The translations under genes were made by a program, and so were the position numbers. DNA of 64,000 nucleotides, from positions 1,825,653-1,889,652 of the forward strand of contig CM035312.1 of assembly GCA_002900995.3 (NCBI GenBank), read 5' to 3'. Under the pieces are notes generated by a model. The model was not told the DNA's origin and searched no databases. It worked only from the letters and a program-made list of their open reading frames with translations. Positions within the stretch are counted from its first letter, which is position 1; each line of letters starts with the position of its first letter. Positions 11,597-23,781 of this stretch are shown piece by piece. This DNA is from Ganoderma boninense. Lineage: Eukaryota > Basidiomycota > Agaricomycetes > Polyporales > Polyporaceae.

Positions 11597-12580
11597 TCAC
11601 GCACGGCCGCCGTACACGTTCGGCCGCTCCGAGAACGCGTATGCAGGCTGGACGATCGTGACTTGTGGCGCGGGCTTCTCTTGGTCGCTGAACTGTGCTT
11701 GCTCCTCCTCGTCGAGCTGGCTGACGTAGTTGAACGCGATAACACAGCCGTCTGCGAAATCGAATTCAAATCACATGTCAAACAATCACCGAGCGACAAA
11801 CAGAAGGACCGGGACCACGTACAGATCTCGATGAGCCAGAAGATGACATAGACGACGACGACGATAGTGCGGCCGGTGGCGAAGCCCCTCTGGCACACCC
11901 AGTTGTCCACGCTCGTCGTCTGCTGGAAATTGGGGTCCGACGGGTCCTGCGCGTTCTGGGCGTTCTGCTCGCACTTCCTGACCTGCTCTTCGCCCCCGGC
12001 GTGGTAGAGGCTGTAGATGAAGAAGATGCCCGTCGCGATCGACAGCACGGTTGTGAACGTGATCGTGCTCGCGTAGAGCCCGACGAGCGTGCGTTTCCGC
12101 CCGATGGCGCCGATGAGGCTGCACGGGCAATCAAAAACCAGTGTCAGCGCACTTGTATTCGGGATACGCCCAGGCGGCCAGGCCCGCCCCACCAGATGGT
12201 GTGAACACCGCAAAGCAGGGGGCGCGTTGCGAAGCAGGCTGGCCGCAGGTGGGGGCGAAACACGTGGGCAACAAGAATAGGACTTACCCTAATAGTGACG
12301 AGAGCATAAAGATAGTCATTGAGACAGCGAGACACCAGAGCGAAATCTGCTGGGTGTGGGACAATTCAAGCGTGCCTTTAACTATCGCGCGCACAGAAAA
12401 AGCGTCAGCGCAATGAGCAGCACTCGGGAGGGGAAGTAGACACTCACGCATCGAATGAATCTGCAGCCACCCGCCGACGGCAAACAACCCTCCAATGGCG
12501 ATTCCCAATAGGGCCTCGCAGAACACTCCGAATCTCACCGGGAGACAGCAGCAGAACTTGCGCGAGCGGACGTAGACCAT
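11597..12580 (-). CDS. small four-helix integral membrane protein (tetraspan-like), unknown function
   Basis: Four exons: 12448-12580, 12288-12381, 11823-12118 and 11597-11751, about 225 residues. The N-terminus has a short basic leader and a CCC cluster. Hydrophobic segments follow: one in exon 1 (EALLGIAIGGLFAVGGW), one in exon 2, one after the IGRKR loop (TFTTVLSIATGIFFIYSLY) and one before the exon 3/4 junction (TIVVVVYVIFWLIEIY). The loop between helices 3 and 4 is long and polar, with cysteines at both ends, as in tetraspan or MARVEL-like proteins. The tail is acidic then ends in a short Tyr/Pro-rich stretch. I recognise the overall type in basidiomycetes but no assigned function. Frames join cleanly at all three introns. 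Confidence 0.75.
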
Positions 12581-15500
12581 GGCGCCGATAGTGGGATGAA
12601 AATTGGCAAAAATATGAAGAAGAACAAGGGCGAAGGATATGAGCCGCAAGTGCGGAAGCCGAGAAAGCAAGAAGTTTACAAGAACGAAGGTCGAAGAGGG
12701 TGAAAATGAATGTCAGGCGCAGCCCAGCGGGGGGCGGATCCGTCGCCCTCATGGGTTATATACGAGGGCGCGAAGGGATGGCTGATGGTGGACAACTCAG
12801 CAATGCGATGCAAAGATGGCCGCCAAATGCCTGTGTCTCGCCTGCATGGAGCCTTAGAACTCCACATGGATCGGAGGCAGTATCCGCCGTGCAGACATTG
12901 ACACTGTCGGTGGGCGGTGGGTTGCAAGTTCCAATGTTCCATTGCCGGGCCAGGGAGAAGGCGGGAGTCAATGGCCTAAAAGTATGTAACGATGATGCTG
13001 GTGTCAGGTTGGACAATTCAGAGAAGACTTCGGCATCGCGAAGCCCGGCTGACTGCAGATCGAAACGATAGAGACCGGGCCAGGGGGCACGGCCACACTA
13101 GGGGGAAGGAAACCTGTGTTCCGCGCGCCACTTGTTGGTCCCATCAAAACTGGCTCCTGCTCTGATCATTGGTCAAAATCGCAGCAGGACGCAGGGGGCC
13201 CGGGACCTACCGACGTCGTCGACTGCTGATCTCCATCGTTTGCCCACGACTTGCAATCAAAGCGAGGAGGTGACGGCAGAGATACTAATAGAATCCGCCT
13301 CCTCGCTTGTGTAACTGGCCACACTGCAGATACTTGAGCTCCACGGAACGGCGGATGCAGTACACGAGGGGCTCGCGCATGAGTATCTGGCGAGGCCGGA
13401 AGCAATCACAATCCTGGCACGGGCCCCCTTGCGGGCCCCGGCGGGCAGAGAATCTAATAAAGTTCGAATTCGGGACCCAGCCACATCAGGGATATACAGA
13501 GCCAGAGGAAGGAGACCCGGGATACAGGAGCGTTACGGTTGCCATCCGACATTGGGACGGCGCCCTACTGAAAGCCATTATTTAACGTGGAGCTCATGCA
13601 TATCATGGCGGACGTCAAATAATAGACGGGACCCGACTCATCGCTGAGACTCACGATCGGAGGAGCCTGACTAAGGAGGACAATCACCGGTGTATCATCT
13701 TGCCCTGCGTGGTCCAGGTGCATCCGAGCTGCAGTGTTTGCGTGGCCATGGGCTGTCCTGGCCGTGCGTTTGGGGGCGCTTTGCTGGAACATGTGTGCAG
13801 TGCAATCCTTTTCAGCCCCGATGCCCAGTGAAAACACCCTGTATCTGCCAGGAGCTAGAAATATATAAACTTATCCATTAAGATATGCGTGTATCTAACG
13901 TAACTTTAGCGCCCGTACGGTGTCGAAAATCGACATGGTTTGAAACATTTGAGCGGTTTGACGTCGAATTGTTCAAAGTGAGCATGACGTTCTGTACTGT
14001 TTCTGTACCTCTTGTCTCTTTTCTGTACATTTAACACTGCGCGAACTGCACAGATTTCTGTTTTGTTCACAAGACCGATGACGTCATTCCCCAATGTTTC
14101 TCCGTTAAGACATCGCGTCGCGCACCCCAGCACCCCACACAACTCTCTTCCCTGCCACATCCACATCCCCAACGGTACGCGCATATACTCACCTCCTCCC
14201 CCCTTTCCAGTGCATGTATTTTGGATCCCCCGCGCTGACCCAGGGCCACGCACCAGTGAGTCGTATCCCTTCATTCTCGTAGCTTGGGGATCCGAACAGC
14301 GCCAGCGGGCACAGGCACGATGCGCAAAGGTCGCAGCAACGGCGCGCAGGGCACAAGTCCGTCGTGGTTGGTCGCATCGCATAGCGCGGCAACGCCGGAT
14401 GGCAGGTGCGTGGATTATTTATTCCACGGACCAACGTAGTGGGAAGAATGGGTCGAGAGGAGCGGGGACTGGAGGACGTCAGGCGAGGGCGGCGCGGATG
14501 TGGGGCAGGTGCGGGTGCGGGTGCGGGTGTGGGGCGGGCGCGGGTACGCAGGGCGAGTGTGGGGCAGGCGCGAGCGCGCCAGCCATCGCGGAGTGATCGA
14601 TGCATAGCACGGGCTTCTTTGTATCTATAAATGTCTGAATATATCTGGTGGACGAGATACAGACAGATACTACCGGACGCGAACGAATCTCACAGGATGC
14701 GCGGAGAAATGAAGAGATATATTGTAATTATATCCTGAGACCAATCGGCGTATCTAACTACATCGGTGGATATCTACTTATGCCTCTGTCTCTTAGATAT
14801 CCCTGGATCCCGCCAGATAATGGGTGTTCTCACTGGGCCCGATGGGTACCGTAGCGTCCAAAGTCCTGACGTCAATAACACCGCCTTTCAGCCCGATACC
14901 GCCCAACGGTCCGACCTACCGGAGCGCGGCACTACTTACCTTCGAACGCAAACCTCTGTCGTGTCTCCGAACAATGATCCGCAACGCAGGCCAGGAGCGC
15001 ACACCGAGAATGAGGCGACAGCAAGAAACAATGCTCTACGATGGGAACCCGAGTGACCGTAAAGTACATACACGTCTGCGTGCTCGCGGCGCGCAACGGG
15101 GACTGCCTCCCCACTGCCAGCCCGCCGCGGACCGGATATCGAGGAAGTGGGTTGTGTGCGTGTGGTGATGGTGGGCTGCTACTGGACCGACAGTACTAAT
15201 GCGTGCGTAAGTAAAAAACCGACAAGTGCGAGTGCGTGGACCGGAAGACCAGGATGCCAAACGAACGAACGAACGTGGTAGTGCTGCCGTGGCGCGTGGA
15301 TGATGTCGATGAAGCCCGAGGAAGAGGAAGCAGATATATGCGGTATGGAGGTATGGAGGTGTGGAGACCCAATGGGATGGGATAAACATACGTGTGCGTA
15401 AAGTTGTATGATCGTCCGCATTAACTGATTAGAGAATAGAGATTGGCAAAGTACGGATATAGGCAGCGAAAGAACGTGATGCCGTAAAAGAAAAAGTCCC

Positions 15501-15852
15501 TGGAGGGCAGCTCGATGGCTCCACAGATCCGTGATGTGAGTTCGTGGGTAGATATGGCGGAAATGAGAAATGGTGGAGCTCGGTAGAGGAGGTTGAGAGG
15601 GATTGACCGGGAGGGAGGACGGAAGCAAGGCATGTGAGGAGTGTGTGACGAAGGTGTTTGATGAGAGGGGTCTTCGGAGGAGTCCTCACGAGAGCATATT
15701 CCGGATCGGGGAGGGATTGAGCGAGCAGATAGACAAACAAGAATGGATGCACCCGTATCGTGACAGAGGGGATATTGTTACTGTTACGTTATTGGTAAAG
15801 TCCAAACAATGGCACAAGAGAGTCAAGCCTCTGAATGTTCGTTACGCCTTCA
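12581..15852. other. intergenic, no gene recognised
   Basis: This 3.3-kb stretch contains only short overlapping open frames on both strands with no recognisable family. Notable sequence: a G-rich low-complexity run at about 14,500-14,570 with repeated GTGCGG units, and a polypyrimidine bias on the minus strand at 15,250-15,750. The first hundred bases probably include the 5' leader of the four-helix gene. The last part likely includes the 3' end of the GH16 transcript. Confidence 0.5.
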
Positions 15853-18527
15853 CTAACAGCCAGTGTACTACAGTGCACGACGTCAGCCTCTGTATGTGCA
15901 CACAAGGACGCAAAGGTACGCACCGCTGAGTTTTTGGGCCATGGGTACCCAGCGCCGACAGGTTCTGGTTGTGACCAGTACGTCAGGTTAGGGTCTGCGA
16001 AAGGCAAATAGGTGAAAACACGATTAACGAACAACCATTGCGGGATCACGTACTGTTGTAGGCATCTGGGTGGCTGTCTATGTAGTTCTTTGTGGGGTAG
16101 TCTGGCGGATCGCAGCCAACGTTCGTGTGTCCTTTCCTCTGGTACACGCGAACGTAGTCGACCTGCATGATCGCAGGGAAGATCATCGTGGTCAAGTCGA
16201 TGCCTTGCCAGTTGCCTAGGATAGGTGGATACCATTAGCGATAGGCATGATAAAAATCAAAGGGTCGACACTCACTGGAGATACCCAGGTTCAGGATGAT
16301 GGCCTGCACAACGGCGACGTCAGTAGGCCTGACACTCCTGACACGGGTTACCACGCACCATGGGTTCTTCCGGATGAGTCGCGCTCCCACTTGCGAACCG
16401 CCGGTGCCCTGATCGGGACCCATTGCCGTCGCACCGATGCGATATGTAGGCTCGCCGTTAGATTGCCACGTGATGAAGCCTTCGTTGCGGTTTGAAGGGT
16501 TCGCCCAGTACTCGAAGCCCAGCGTTTTGAAGTTGGCGCCCGAACCCTGGAACATGTCGTCCGGGAGGTTCGTGAGAGCGGACAACGCTTGCTGGCTGCA
16601 GTGAAAATAACTATCAGCACTGCACCTCGTAGTTGTGAAGCACGGTAGGGACTGACACAGCTGAACCGCGGTAATCGTTCGCGCGAGTGATCAGGGGGTT
16701 GTAGATCGTGTACTCATCCGTCGTATCATTGAGGTACAAGTAATCGTGCGTGAACGGTGCGAATTGCGCCGACTGGGACACAACCTGACCGACAGAGTTG
16801 GCCGTCTTGTTCTTCTCCACCTCGAGGATATCAATCTCAGGCACGCCGCGGCCCTTTGAAGTGCTAGGCCCTGGGTGGTCCTCCCCGGAGCACGTGCATG
16901 AGCTAACGGATCGGTGAGTTAAGGCCATCGGCGCACAGCATTGAGGACAGAGCACACGCACGAAAGACGTTGTCCAGGGAGCCACGAAAGCTCGTAGTTG
17001 TACTTTGACCTCGAGGCGTCCGAGTGAAGGGCTGCTGCAGGCCCGGACTTATCCTGCAGGGTCTGGTTCGGGAATGTGCCCAAGTCGCAGGAGTCGTATC
17101 TGATCGGGGTGCGCAGGTCAAGAGGACGGACAGCGGAAGAAACTGTCGAGGAAGCTCACGAATAAGGCCACGTCCCATCCGTCGTTGACCCGTACCCAGG
17201 TCGGCCAAGGTTCCCCATGGTCCACGCGCCAGGCCACTGTGGTTCTCATTAGCCCGGACGGCATTATGCAATCGGCCCTCCGCCGGAATACTCACGTAAC
17301 CCTTGGTATTCGAGTCCGGCCCGGGGAGCGTGATGGCCACTTCAATGTACCCGCTCGTGAAGCAGAACTTGTTCCAACTCTGCAGCATGCCACTCCGATA
17401 CGGCAGACCGTGATTGATGCTCGTGTCCGTCACCGAGTCCATGACGATCTGCAGTGCGCCACCCTGGGTGTAGATCTGCTTCGGGTCGTACCACTCCTGA
17501 TCGGCCGTCGCCCCGTACCAAAGGTCAACCGCCTCCCAGAAGGGATCGTCACCGGGGTAGAATGTCCGTCCGTCCGTGTTGAACTCGTCGGAGAACACGA
17601 GTTCGTACTCCTGCCCGTCAAAACCAGTCCGAGTCTTAGCCGAGTCTGGCGTCTCAGAATCGATGAGTTGGGGCATCGCGAAGCTAAGAAAGAGCTCGAC
17701 ATCACAGAACCTTAAAGATTCAAAAAGGTCGAAGAAACTCACCTCGACGCCACCGGTATTTGGCCAGAAGCGTTGACACGAGTATTCGCGGCTATAGCAA
17801 GATTCCGTGCCTCATTCCGGTAAAAGTCGACGAGAGGATAGCAGACGAAAAGGGCTAGGAGCGCAACAAGGAGAATGACGATCACACCGACGTTGAGTAT
17901 CCCCCTCCAAGACCAATACGCGTGCTTGCCACGACCGTAATCTGGGGTATGGAGGTAGTCGTCGTCGTCATCAGGCAAGTCCTTCTCGACCTCTGGGTCG
18001 TACGCATACGGAACGAAGCCTCGCCCGAGTGTTGATTGCCCGGTGGGAAATCGCGAGTCGGACGAGATGGAGAAGACGGAGTCACCCGAGGAGGAAATGA
18101 CGGAGTCGCGGTTGTGCTGGAAGGCCTTTGGCGGGACAAGCGCATCTGTGTCACTGTCCGACGCGAGGCGGTAGAGGACCATGGAGCCGCGCTGGCTGGC
18201 CCCGATACTGCCAAACTGTGCAGCGAGAGCCTGGGATTCCTCGGACGCGATGCGGTTGAAGTATGTGCTTCCTCGCGACGCGGGTCGTGAGCGGATGCCG
18301 ATGGGGGAGTTGGGGTTGAGCGGGGAGGAGACAAAGCCATTGCCCAAAGCTGACTGTGACCGCGACTGCCGCGAGGAGAAGGACTGGTCTCTTGATTCTG
18401 GCGAAAGGAGGGGCGAGTCGAAGGTGGAGGCTTGAGGAGTGCGAGGCTGAGGCGGGTACTCCTCGGGGGTGGAGGCTCCGGAACGACGTTCGGGAGAGTC
18501 GGAGGCGGGGAGCCAGGAAGAGGACAT
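15853..18527 (-). CDS. Kre6/Skn1-like beta-1,6-glucan synthesis protein, GH16 fold
   Basis: The protein starts at ATG 18527 with a long Ser/Pro-rich cytosolic tail (about 220 residues). One transmembrane segment follows (VGVIVILLVALLALFVCY), making it type II, and then a GH16-like lumenal domain. Diagnostic stretches include YELVFSDEFNTDGRTFYPGD, MLQSWNKFCFTSGYIEV, CTCSGEDHPGP, PEIDILEVE (the GH16 catalytic E-x-D-x-x-E region near 16,830), FEYWANPSNRNEGFITW and VDYVRVYQR, ending in WPKNSAYTGC. Kre6/Skn1 act in the secretory pathway and at the membrane in cell-wall beta-1,6-glucan assembly. The stop TAG at 15853 is reached through a last small exon. About ten exons; every junction checked (for example 17742, 16340, 16240, 16060) keeps the frame. 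Total length of about 700 residues fits the family. No frame breaks were seen. Confidence 0.92.
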
Positions 18528-19853
18528 GGCGGAGGGAGGGAGTGTCGACGCCGGGCGGCGAGGCGGGCGTCGAGGACGGAGGGGCGGATGGAGGGGCAAC
18601 GGGAGGGGATGGGAGAGAATGGAACTTTGGGAGGGGGCGAGGAGGGCAGGCAGAGACAGTCCCGGTCTCCCGTGGGCACTCTTCCCACCACGCGAGTCGC
18701 CTCGGCACAGGCGCCCGTCGGCCACCATCTCCGCCTGGGCACACACCCATGCATCCTCCCGTCCTCAATCGGACTCCAGCCACGACGCTTTCGTGCGCCT
18801 CACCGGCCTCCCCATCGTCGTCCTCGCCACCGCCCTCGGCTCCCCCTATTCTCTGCGACTTCATTCCCAATTTCCGTCAAGACTTCCTCCACCTTCCAGG
18901 TCTGCCTTCGCTGCCAGTCCTAAGTACCAAAGGATCTTTCTACTCCCGGTTGCTCTTCTCAAATTCTCTGCAATTTGCCGGCCGTTTCGCCGCATCCAGC
19001 ATTGTCCCACCCTCGAGCCGCTTCCGCAACGCATGATGCGTGTATCAACGCGATACCGCGCCACCTTCTCTGAGCCCCGGAGTCCTCAGGCCTAAGCCTC
19101 GAGTTCCCTCCATCCCCGAACCGGAACGCCTTGCGCTCCTAGCCTCTTATGATAAGCTCTTGATTGTCTTGGCAGACATTCGTATACCGCCTTTCGCGCC
19201 AACTTTCGCCCAGTTTGAACACCTTTTACCGTTAGGGGTCACCAGTCAGCGCTAGTCAACACTCAGCGTCGCACTGCACGGCGCCGTCTCGCCATAATGT
19301 GGCGCCAACCGGTGCACCTCGCGCGGCTGGTCCAGGTGTCATCGTCAACGATCTCGCCTCTGCCAGCCTCTGACAGATCTGAACAGATGACAGTGTCCTC
19401 AGCCTCATTTTTCGACATATCATTAAGCATTATTGTACGCCCATGACTCCTGATGTGATACTTACTTCACTTGCACTGTAACCTTGCAACCGTTTTCTAC
19501 TACAGTACTCCGGCCTCAAGTTATGTTGTGCTAACCGCTGTGCAGTGACCCCTGGGCCCTCGGTGCAAGGACCTTTCAAACTCAACTTGATTTCGTCCCT
19601 GATTATTCTTCTCCTAAACAGCGAGCAGGTCTTCTCGGGCCCTAAATGATAGATCGGCGTCCGGTGGCCGCGAGCCGCGACGTGACCTGAGGCTGTTATG
19701 CATTGTAAGGCCGCTGATCTCTGCTCCCTCTACCATTCGTTAAATCGGTTATGACACGGACAACATAACATTTGTCCTTGGATTTGAATACGAATGGACG
19801 CAGCCCGATGAGAAAATGTGTGTAAGTGGGGACACGAACCTGATCAAAATAAA
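18528..19853. other. intergenic, GH16 upstream region
   Basis: The first 500 bp upstream of the GH16 start is C/G-rich, with open frames in several registers but no protein similarity. It probably holds the promoter and leader of that gene. Nothing recognisable lies in 19,060-19,850. Confidence 0.4.
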
Positions 19854-19926
19854 TGCCAGGAGCGTGGATTGAACACGCGACCTCCAGAACTTCAGTCTGT
19901 TGCTCTCCCAGCTGAGCTATCCCGGC
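19854..19926 (-). tRNA. tRNA-Phe (anticodon GAA), intronless
   Basis: On the minus strand a complete 73-nt cloverleaf can be folded. The acceptor arm GCCGGGA pairs with TCCTGGC (one G-T pair) and the discriminator is A. The D arm GCTC/GAGC has loop AGCTGGGA. The anticodon arm ACAGA/TCTGG has loop CTGAAGT, giving anticodon GAA. The T arm is GCGTG/CACGC with loop TTCAATC. The internal pol III A box (TAGCTCAGCTGG) and a B box (GTTCAATCC) are present. A short T run on the transcribed strand follows the 3' end and would terminate pol III. There is no intron in the anticodon loop. Confidence 0.93.
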
Positions 19927-21471
19927 CTATACTAGTCCCAAGTGTCAACATTATAGCTGTGACTACTACGTATTCAAACACTACATGTTCAAGTCTCTGG
20001 CTCTACTATTAGGTTTGAATTCCTCCTCCACTCTCAATTTATGAAAGCCCCATAGGCAACGATTTTTCCGAGTAGTATCCTCATCTCTGAATGCCTCCCT
20101 CAGGTACGTGTAATCATGAACTCTCACATTCGCCTCTATTTGAACGAAGATGCCCCACTCCATCCCAATTGTGCTCACACGCATGACAGACACCGACCAC
20201 CCGCCGTCGAACAGCCTTCGCAATCAGTCGCAATCCCCCCAGGGTGCGGGCTCGTATAGCAACGGTGACAATGATCCGCAGAGTGCGGCAATGGCAGTGA
20301 TGTCGGGCTTGTTTCGGGTCCTTTCAGACGGACTCGATTTTCCTGACAGGACGTGACGGTCAGTACCTGAGATTCAACGTCGACAGTGATGCACACATCG
20401 CAGCCAGTCCGGCAGCCATGGTGGTTTACATCCACTATCCACCCGTTCTGGTGCTTCCATCCGAGTTCACCTCTTCCGACACCGAATTGCAAAATTTCGA
20501 CGTCCATCCCGGACCGATTCGCAACCTCCGCAGCACTTCAATTTCCTGTAAGTAAGTACGCCCACTAAGTACTTGTGGGCATGGTCCCTACCCTGATGGC
20601 GTTCCGCACTCTTCATGTTTCCCTCGCCGCTACTACTTCCGTCGACTACTCCGGGATTGGTCTAATTTCCCCTGTATGTCTCGGATATACTGCGCGTATA
20701 CGTATCCGACCACGATGCGCTTCCATGATATTCAAGCCATGGAACTTTGAAGCACATCGTCCAACACCACACCACATGAGGGTTCACGCGCTCATGATGC
20801 GTTTGGGCGAGCTTCAATTCAGTCATCAATGGGCGAACCGACGCGATTCTCACCGGGCTCGGGCCCCCGGTGCTAGTGCACGCGCACCAAGGAAACGGTC
20901 TAATTTGGGCAGAGCTGATCCACATGCTCGAACGGAAGCGTTGACCAAGCATCTTAGACAGCACGATAACAACACATGCTGAGAACGGCGAAAAGGAGCA
21001 AGACGGGGAGGTTCAGCGTACTGCACACGGTTCGGGATGAGAAGGCTTGGTTACTCGTGCGATTTAAACCCGAGCCTGACTGAATCAGGCATTCCAGGTA
21101 TTGGAGTCCACGAGAGCCCACCTCGTTTATGTACTCACCATCTTCCTTTCTCCCAGCCGTGAACGCGAGCCTCAACCTTCTCGCAAGCCGCCGAGCGCTG
21201 CCATCGGTGACGCGGTCACATGAGCCTGAGGCGACCATCTGCCGCCTGAGGCCTGAAGCTTGAAGCTTGAAGTCCCGCCGTCCGGACCGCAACTGCACGT
21301 CACCTGGAGCAAGACGGTCAGCACACCCTCGTCGCTTGACCCCCACTGGGCCAAAGGCAACGGTCGCAGAACGGCAACAATGTCCACGAACCTTCGAATA
21401 CGGCGAGGACGTCAGGCAGCACCCGCGGCCGTTCAGACGTCAAGCTCTGACCACCACGAACGGCCTCCAGG
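19927..21471. other. intergenic; possible unrecognised small exon at about 20,170-20,560
   Basis: A plus-strand open stretch from about 20,174 has a Ser/Asn/Gln-rich start. After a possible splice near 20,318 it continues in another frame with alternating hydrophobic and Pro residues until TAA at about 20,553. No family is recognised and the donor site is weak, so no gene is called. The rest, including 20,560-21,470, shows nothing beyond overlapping short frames. Confidence 0.3.
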
Positions 21472-23781
21472 ATGCATGTCAGGTTTTTCACCCAGCGCTT
21501 TCTATGGGTCCTCTTCATATTCTCCAGCGCACCATCGCGGTGGTCCACGCGCATAGACCGCCATGCCATCGTGTCGCGCTACAACCCCGTGCGGACCGCC
21601 TCGAGCAATAGCACGCCCATGCAGGTCGGGAACGGCCACTTCGCGTTCGGCGCCGACGTCACCGGGCTGCAGACCTTCCTCCCGTTCGCCACCATGTCCG
21701 ACTGGGGCTGGAAGAACGACTCCCTGCCCGCCGGCACGACGGAGGCGGATCTCGAGGCGTACCGCGGCGTCGTCTGGGACGGAGTGCAGTACATGTTCGG
21801 GGGCCCGGAGCCGCTCCAGCAGTGGCTCATCGCGAATCCGAACCGCGTGAACCTGGGGCGGGTCGGGCTGCTGTTTTTAGATGAGAATGGGAATGCGGTG
21901 GACGTCGCGGAGAGGGACCTGGAGGGGGCGAGACAGGAGCTGGACCTGTGGACGGGGACGATGGCGAGCAGCTTCTCGTGGCAGGGCGAGAGCGCCGCGG
22001 TGCAGACGGTTTCGGCGCAGAGCAGTGACGCGATTGCGGTCACGGTGCGTTCTCCGCTCCTCGAGAAGGGCCGGCTCGGCATCTTCCTCGACTTCCCCTG
22101 GAACGACGGCACGTCCAAGTTCGAGGCGCCGTTCGTGGGGGTGTGGAATGCGACGGCGAAGCACACCACGACGCTCACGACGGGCGAGGGGCTCGCGCGG
22201 AACGCTGAAGCTGTGATTGCACACACACTTGACAATTCGACGTTCTTCACCTCTTTGGGCGGAGGCGACAGCTTCTCTATCTCGCGCATTTCCGCGGACG
22301 AGCACTGCTACATCGTCATCCCGCGCGGGGGTGGAGATGTGTTCTCTATCACCATCGCATATGCCCCTGGGTCGATACAGGCGCTGCCGACGGCAAGCAG
22401 CATCCAGACTGAGTCGAAGAACACCTGGCAGTCGTATTGGGCGGACCACGGGTTCGTTGACGTCGTGACCGGGTCGAGTGATGCGAGGGCGGACGAACTT
22501 CAGCGACGTATCATCCTCTCGCAGTACCTGTTACGAGTCAACGAAGCCGGCAACAATCCTCCACAGGAGGTACGTAGAATCATCGCAAGCTCTTTGCCGA
22601 TACTGAATCGCTATTCAGTCTGGACTAGTGAACAACGGTTGGGTGAGCACAGATTCGACGACGGGTGCGCGTACACTCACCTTGGCGATCTAGTATGGCA
22701 AATTCCACATGGAGATGTTCTTCTGGCACAGCGCGCACTGGGCGCTGTGGAACAACTGGGACCTCCTCGATCGCGCGAGTGGCTCCTACGCCCGTTTCCT
22801 CCCAACCTCGATAGAGCGCGCTCAAGTCCAGGAGAATTACCCTGCGGGGGCACGGTGGTCGAAGATGACGGACCCCTCCAGCCGTTCAGCCCCTGGAGAG
22901 ATAAATGAACTCCTAATATGGCAGCAGCCCCATCCCCTGGTGTTTGCGGAGTACGAGTACCGCGCAACGCGTTCGCGGGCGACACTGGTGAAGTGGCGGG
23001 ACGTTGTGCGGGCGACTGCGAATTGGATGGCCGTGTACGCAAAGCGCAACGAGAGTACGGGATTCTTCGACCTGAGACCGCCGATGTATGTTGTCAGCGA
23101 AGACACAAGCCCAAACGCGACTCAGAACCCGGCGTTCGAACTCGCATACTGGCGGTTCGGGCTCGAGCATGCGAGCATTTGGATGGAGCGTCTCGGGGAA
23201 GACGTGCCAGAGGTGTGGACCGAGGTTCGAGAAAACCTAGCGCCGCTGCCGATTGAGAACGGGCTGTACGCGGTCTACGAGGGAATTCCCGAGCGACTTC
23301 TGGGACACGCCGACGTATACGAATGACCATCCGGCACTAGTCGGACTGTATGGATGGCTCCCACAAACGGCGAACGTGAGCCTCGACATGGCAAAGGCGA
23401 CGGCGGAGAAGGTCTGGACGAGTTGGAACATTAGTAATTGTTGGGGGTAAGTGCGCGCTCGACGCGAAGGGCACGTTCAGTCTCGGGAGCTTACATTGTG
23501 TTGGCAGCTGGGACTTCCCGATGCTAGCCATGTCGGCCGCGCGTAGCGGGGAGGGGGAGAAGGCGGTCGAATGGCTTCTTCATCCATTATTCCAGTTTGA
23601 CGATGTTGGGATGCCTGTTGGGGGAGTCCGTGTTCCGACACCGTACTTCCCTGGGTCGGGCGCATTGTTGTATGCTGTCGCCATGATGGCAGGAGGATGG
23701 GACGGGAGCAATGTCACGGCACCGGGGTTTCCTAGTCAAGGATGGAAGATAAGCGTAGAGCGCATAAGTAAAGCGTTGTGA
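21472..23781 (+). CDS. secreted six-hairpin glycosidase-like protein, frame broken near the C-terminus
   Basis: Exons are 21472-22569, a 24-nt microexon 22619-22642, 22694-23446 and 23508-23781. The first residues form a signal peptide (hydrophobic FLWVLFIFSSA). The mature protein starts with a block like RYNPVRTASSNSTPMQVGNG, then has DVTGLQTFLPFATMSDWGW, GLVNNGWYGKFHMEMFFWHS, APGEINELLIWQQPHP and CWGWDFPMLAMSAAR. These belong to an Agaricomycete (alpha/alpha)6-barrel group usually annotated as six-hairpin glycosidase (GH65-like clan); the substrate is unknown. After VYEGI the frame shifts by one base: the CCC at 23288-23290 has one C too many to reach the conserved DFWDTPTYTNDHP. Read literally, the protein stops at 23326 and loses about 150 residues. 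The sequence beyond is well conserved in its own frame, so either a recent lesion or a base-calling error is likely. Confidence 0.8.

Noticed and set aside
14500..14570. short GTGCGG repeats considered as a CRISPR-like or telomeric array
   Set aside because: Irregular units of only six bases without spacers; simple low-complexity DNA in a eukaryote.
15179..15628. 150-codon minus-strand open frame
   Set aside because: Pyrimidine-biased sequence, no splice context, no family features; likely chance.
18151..18870. long open frames overlapping the first exon of the GH16 gene
   Set aside because: Shadows of the Ser/Pro-rich coding frame, common in GC-rich DNA.
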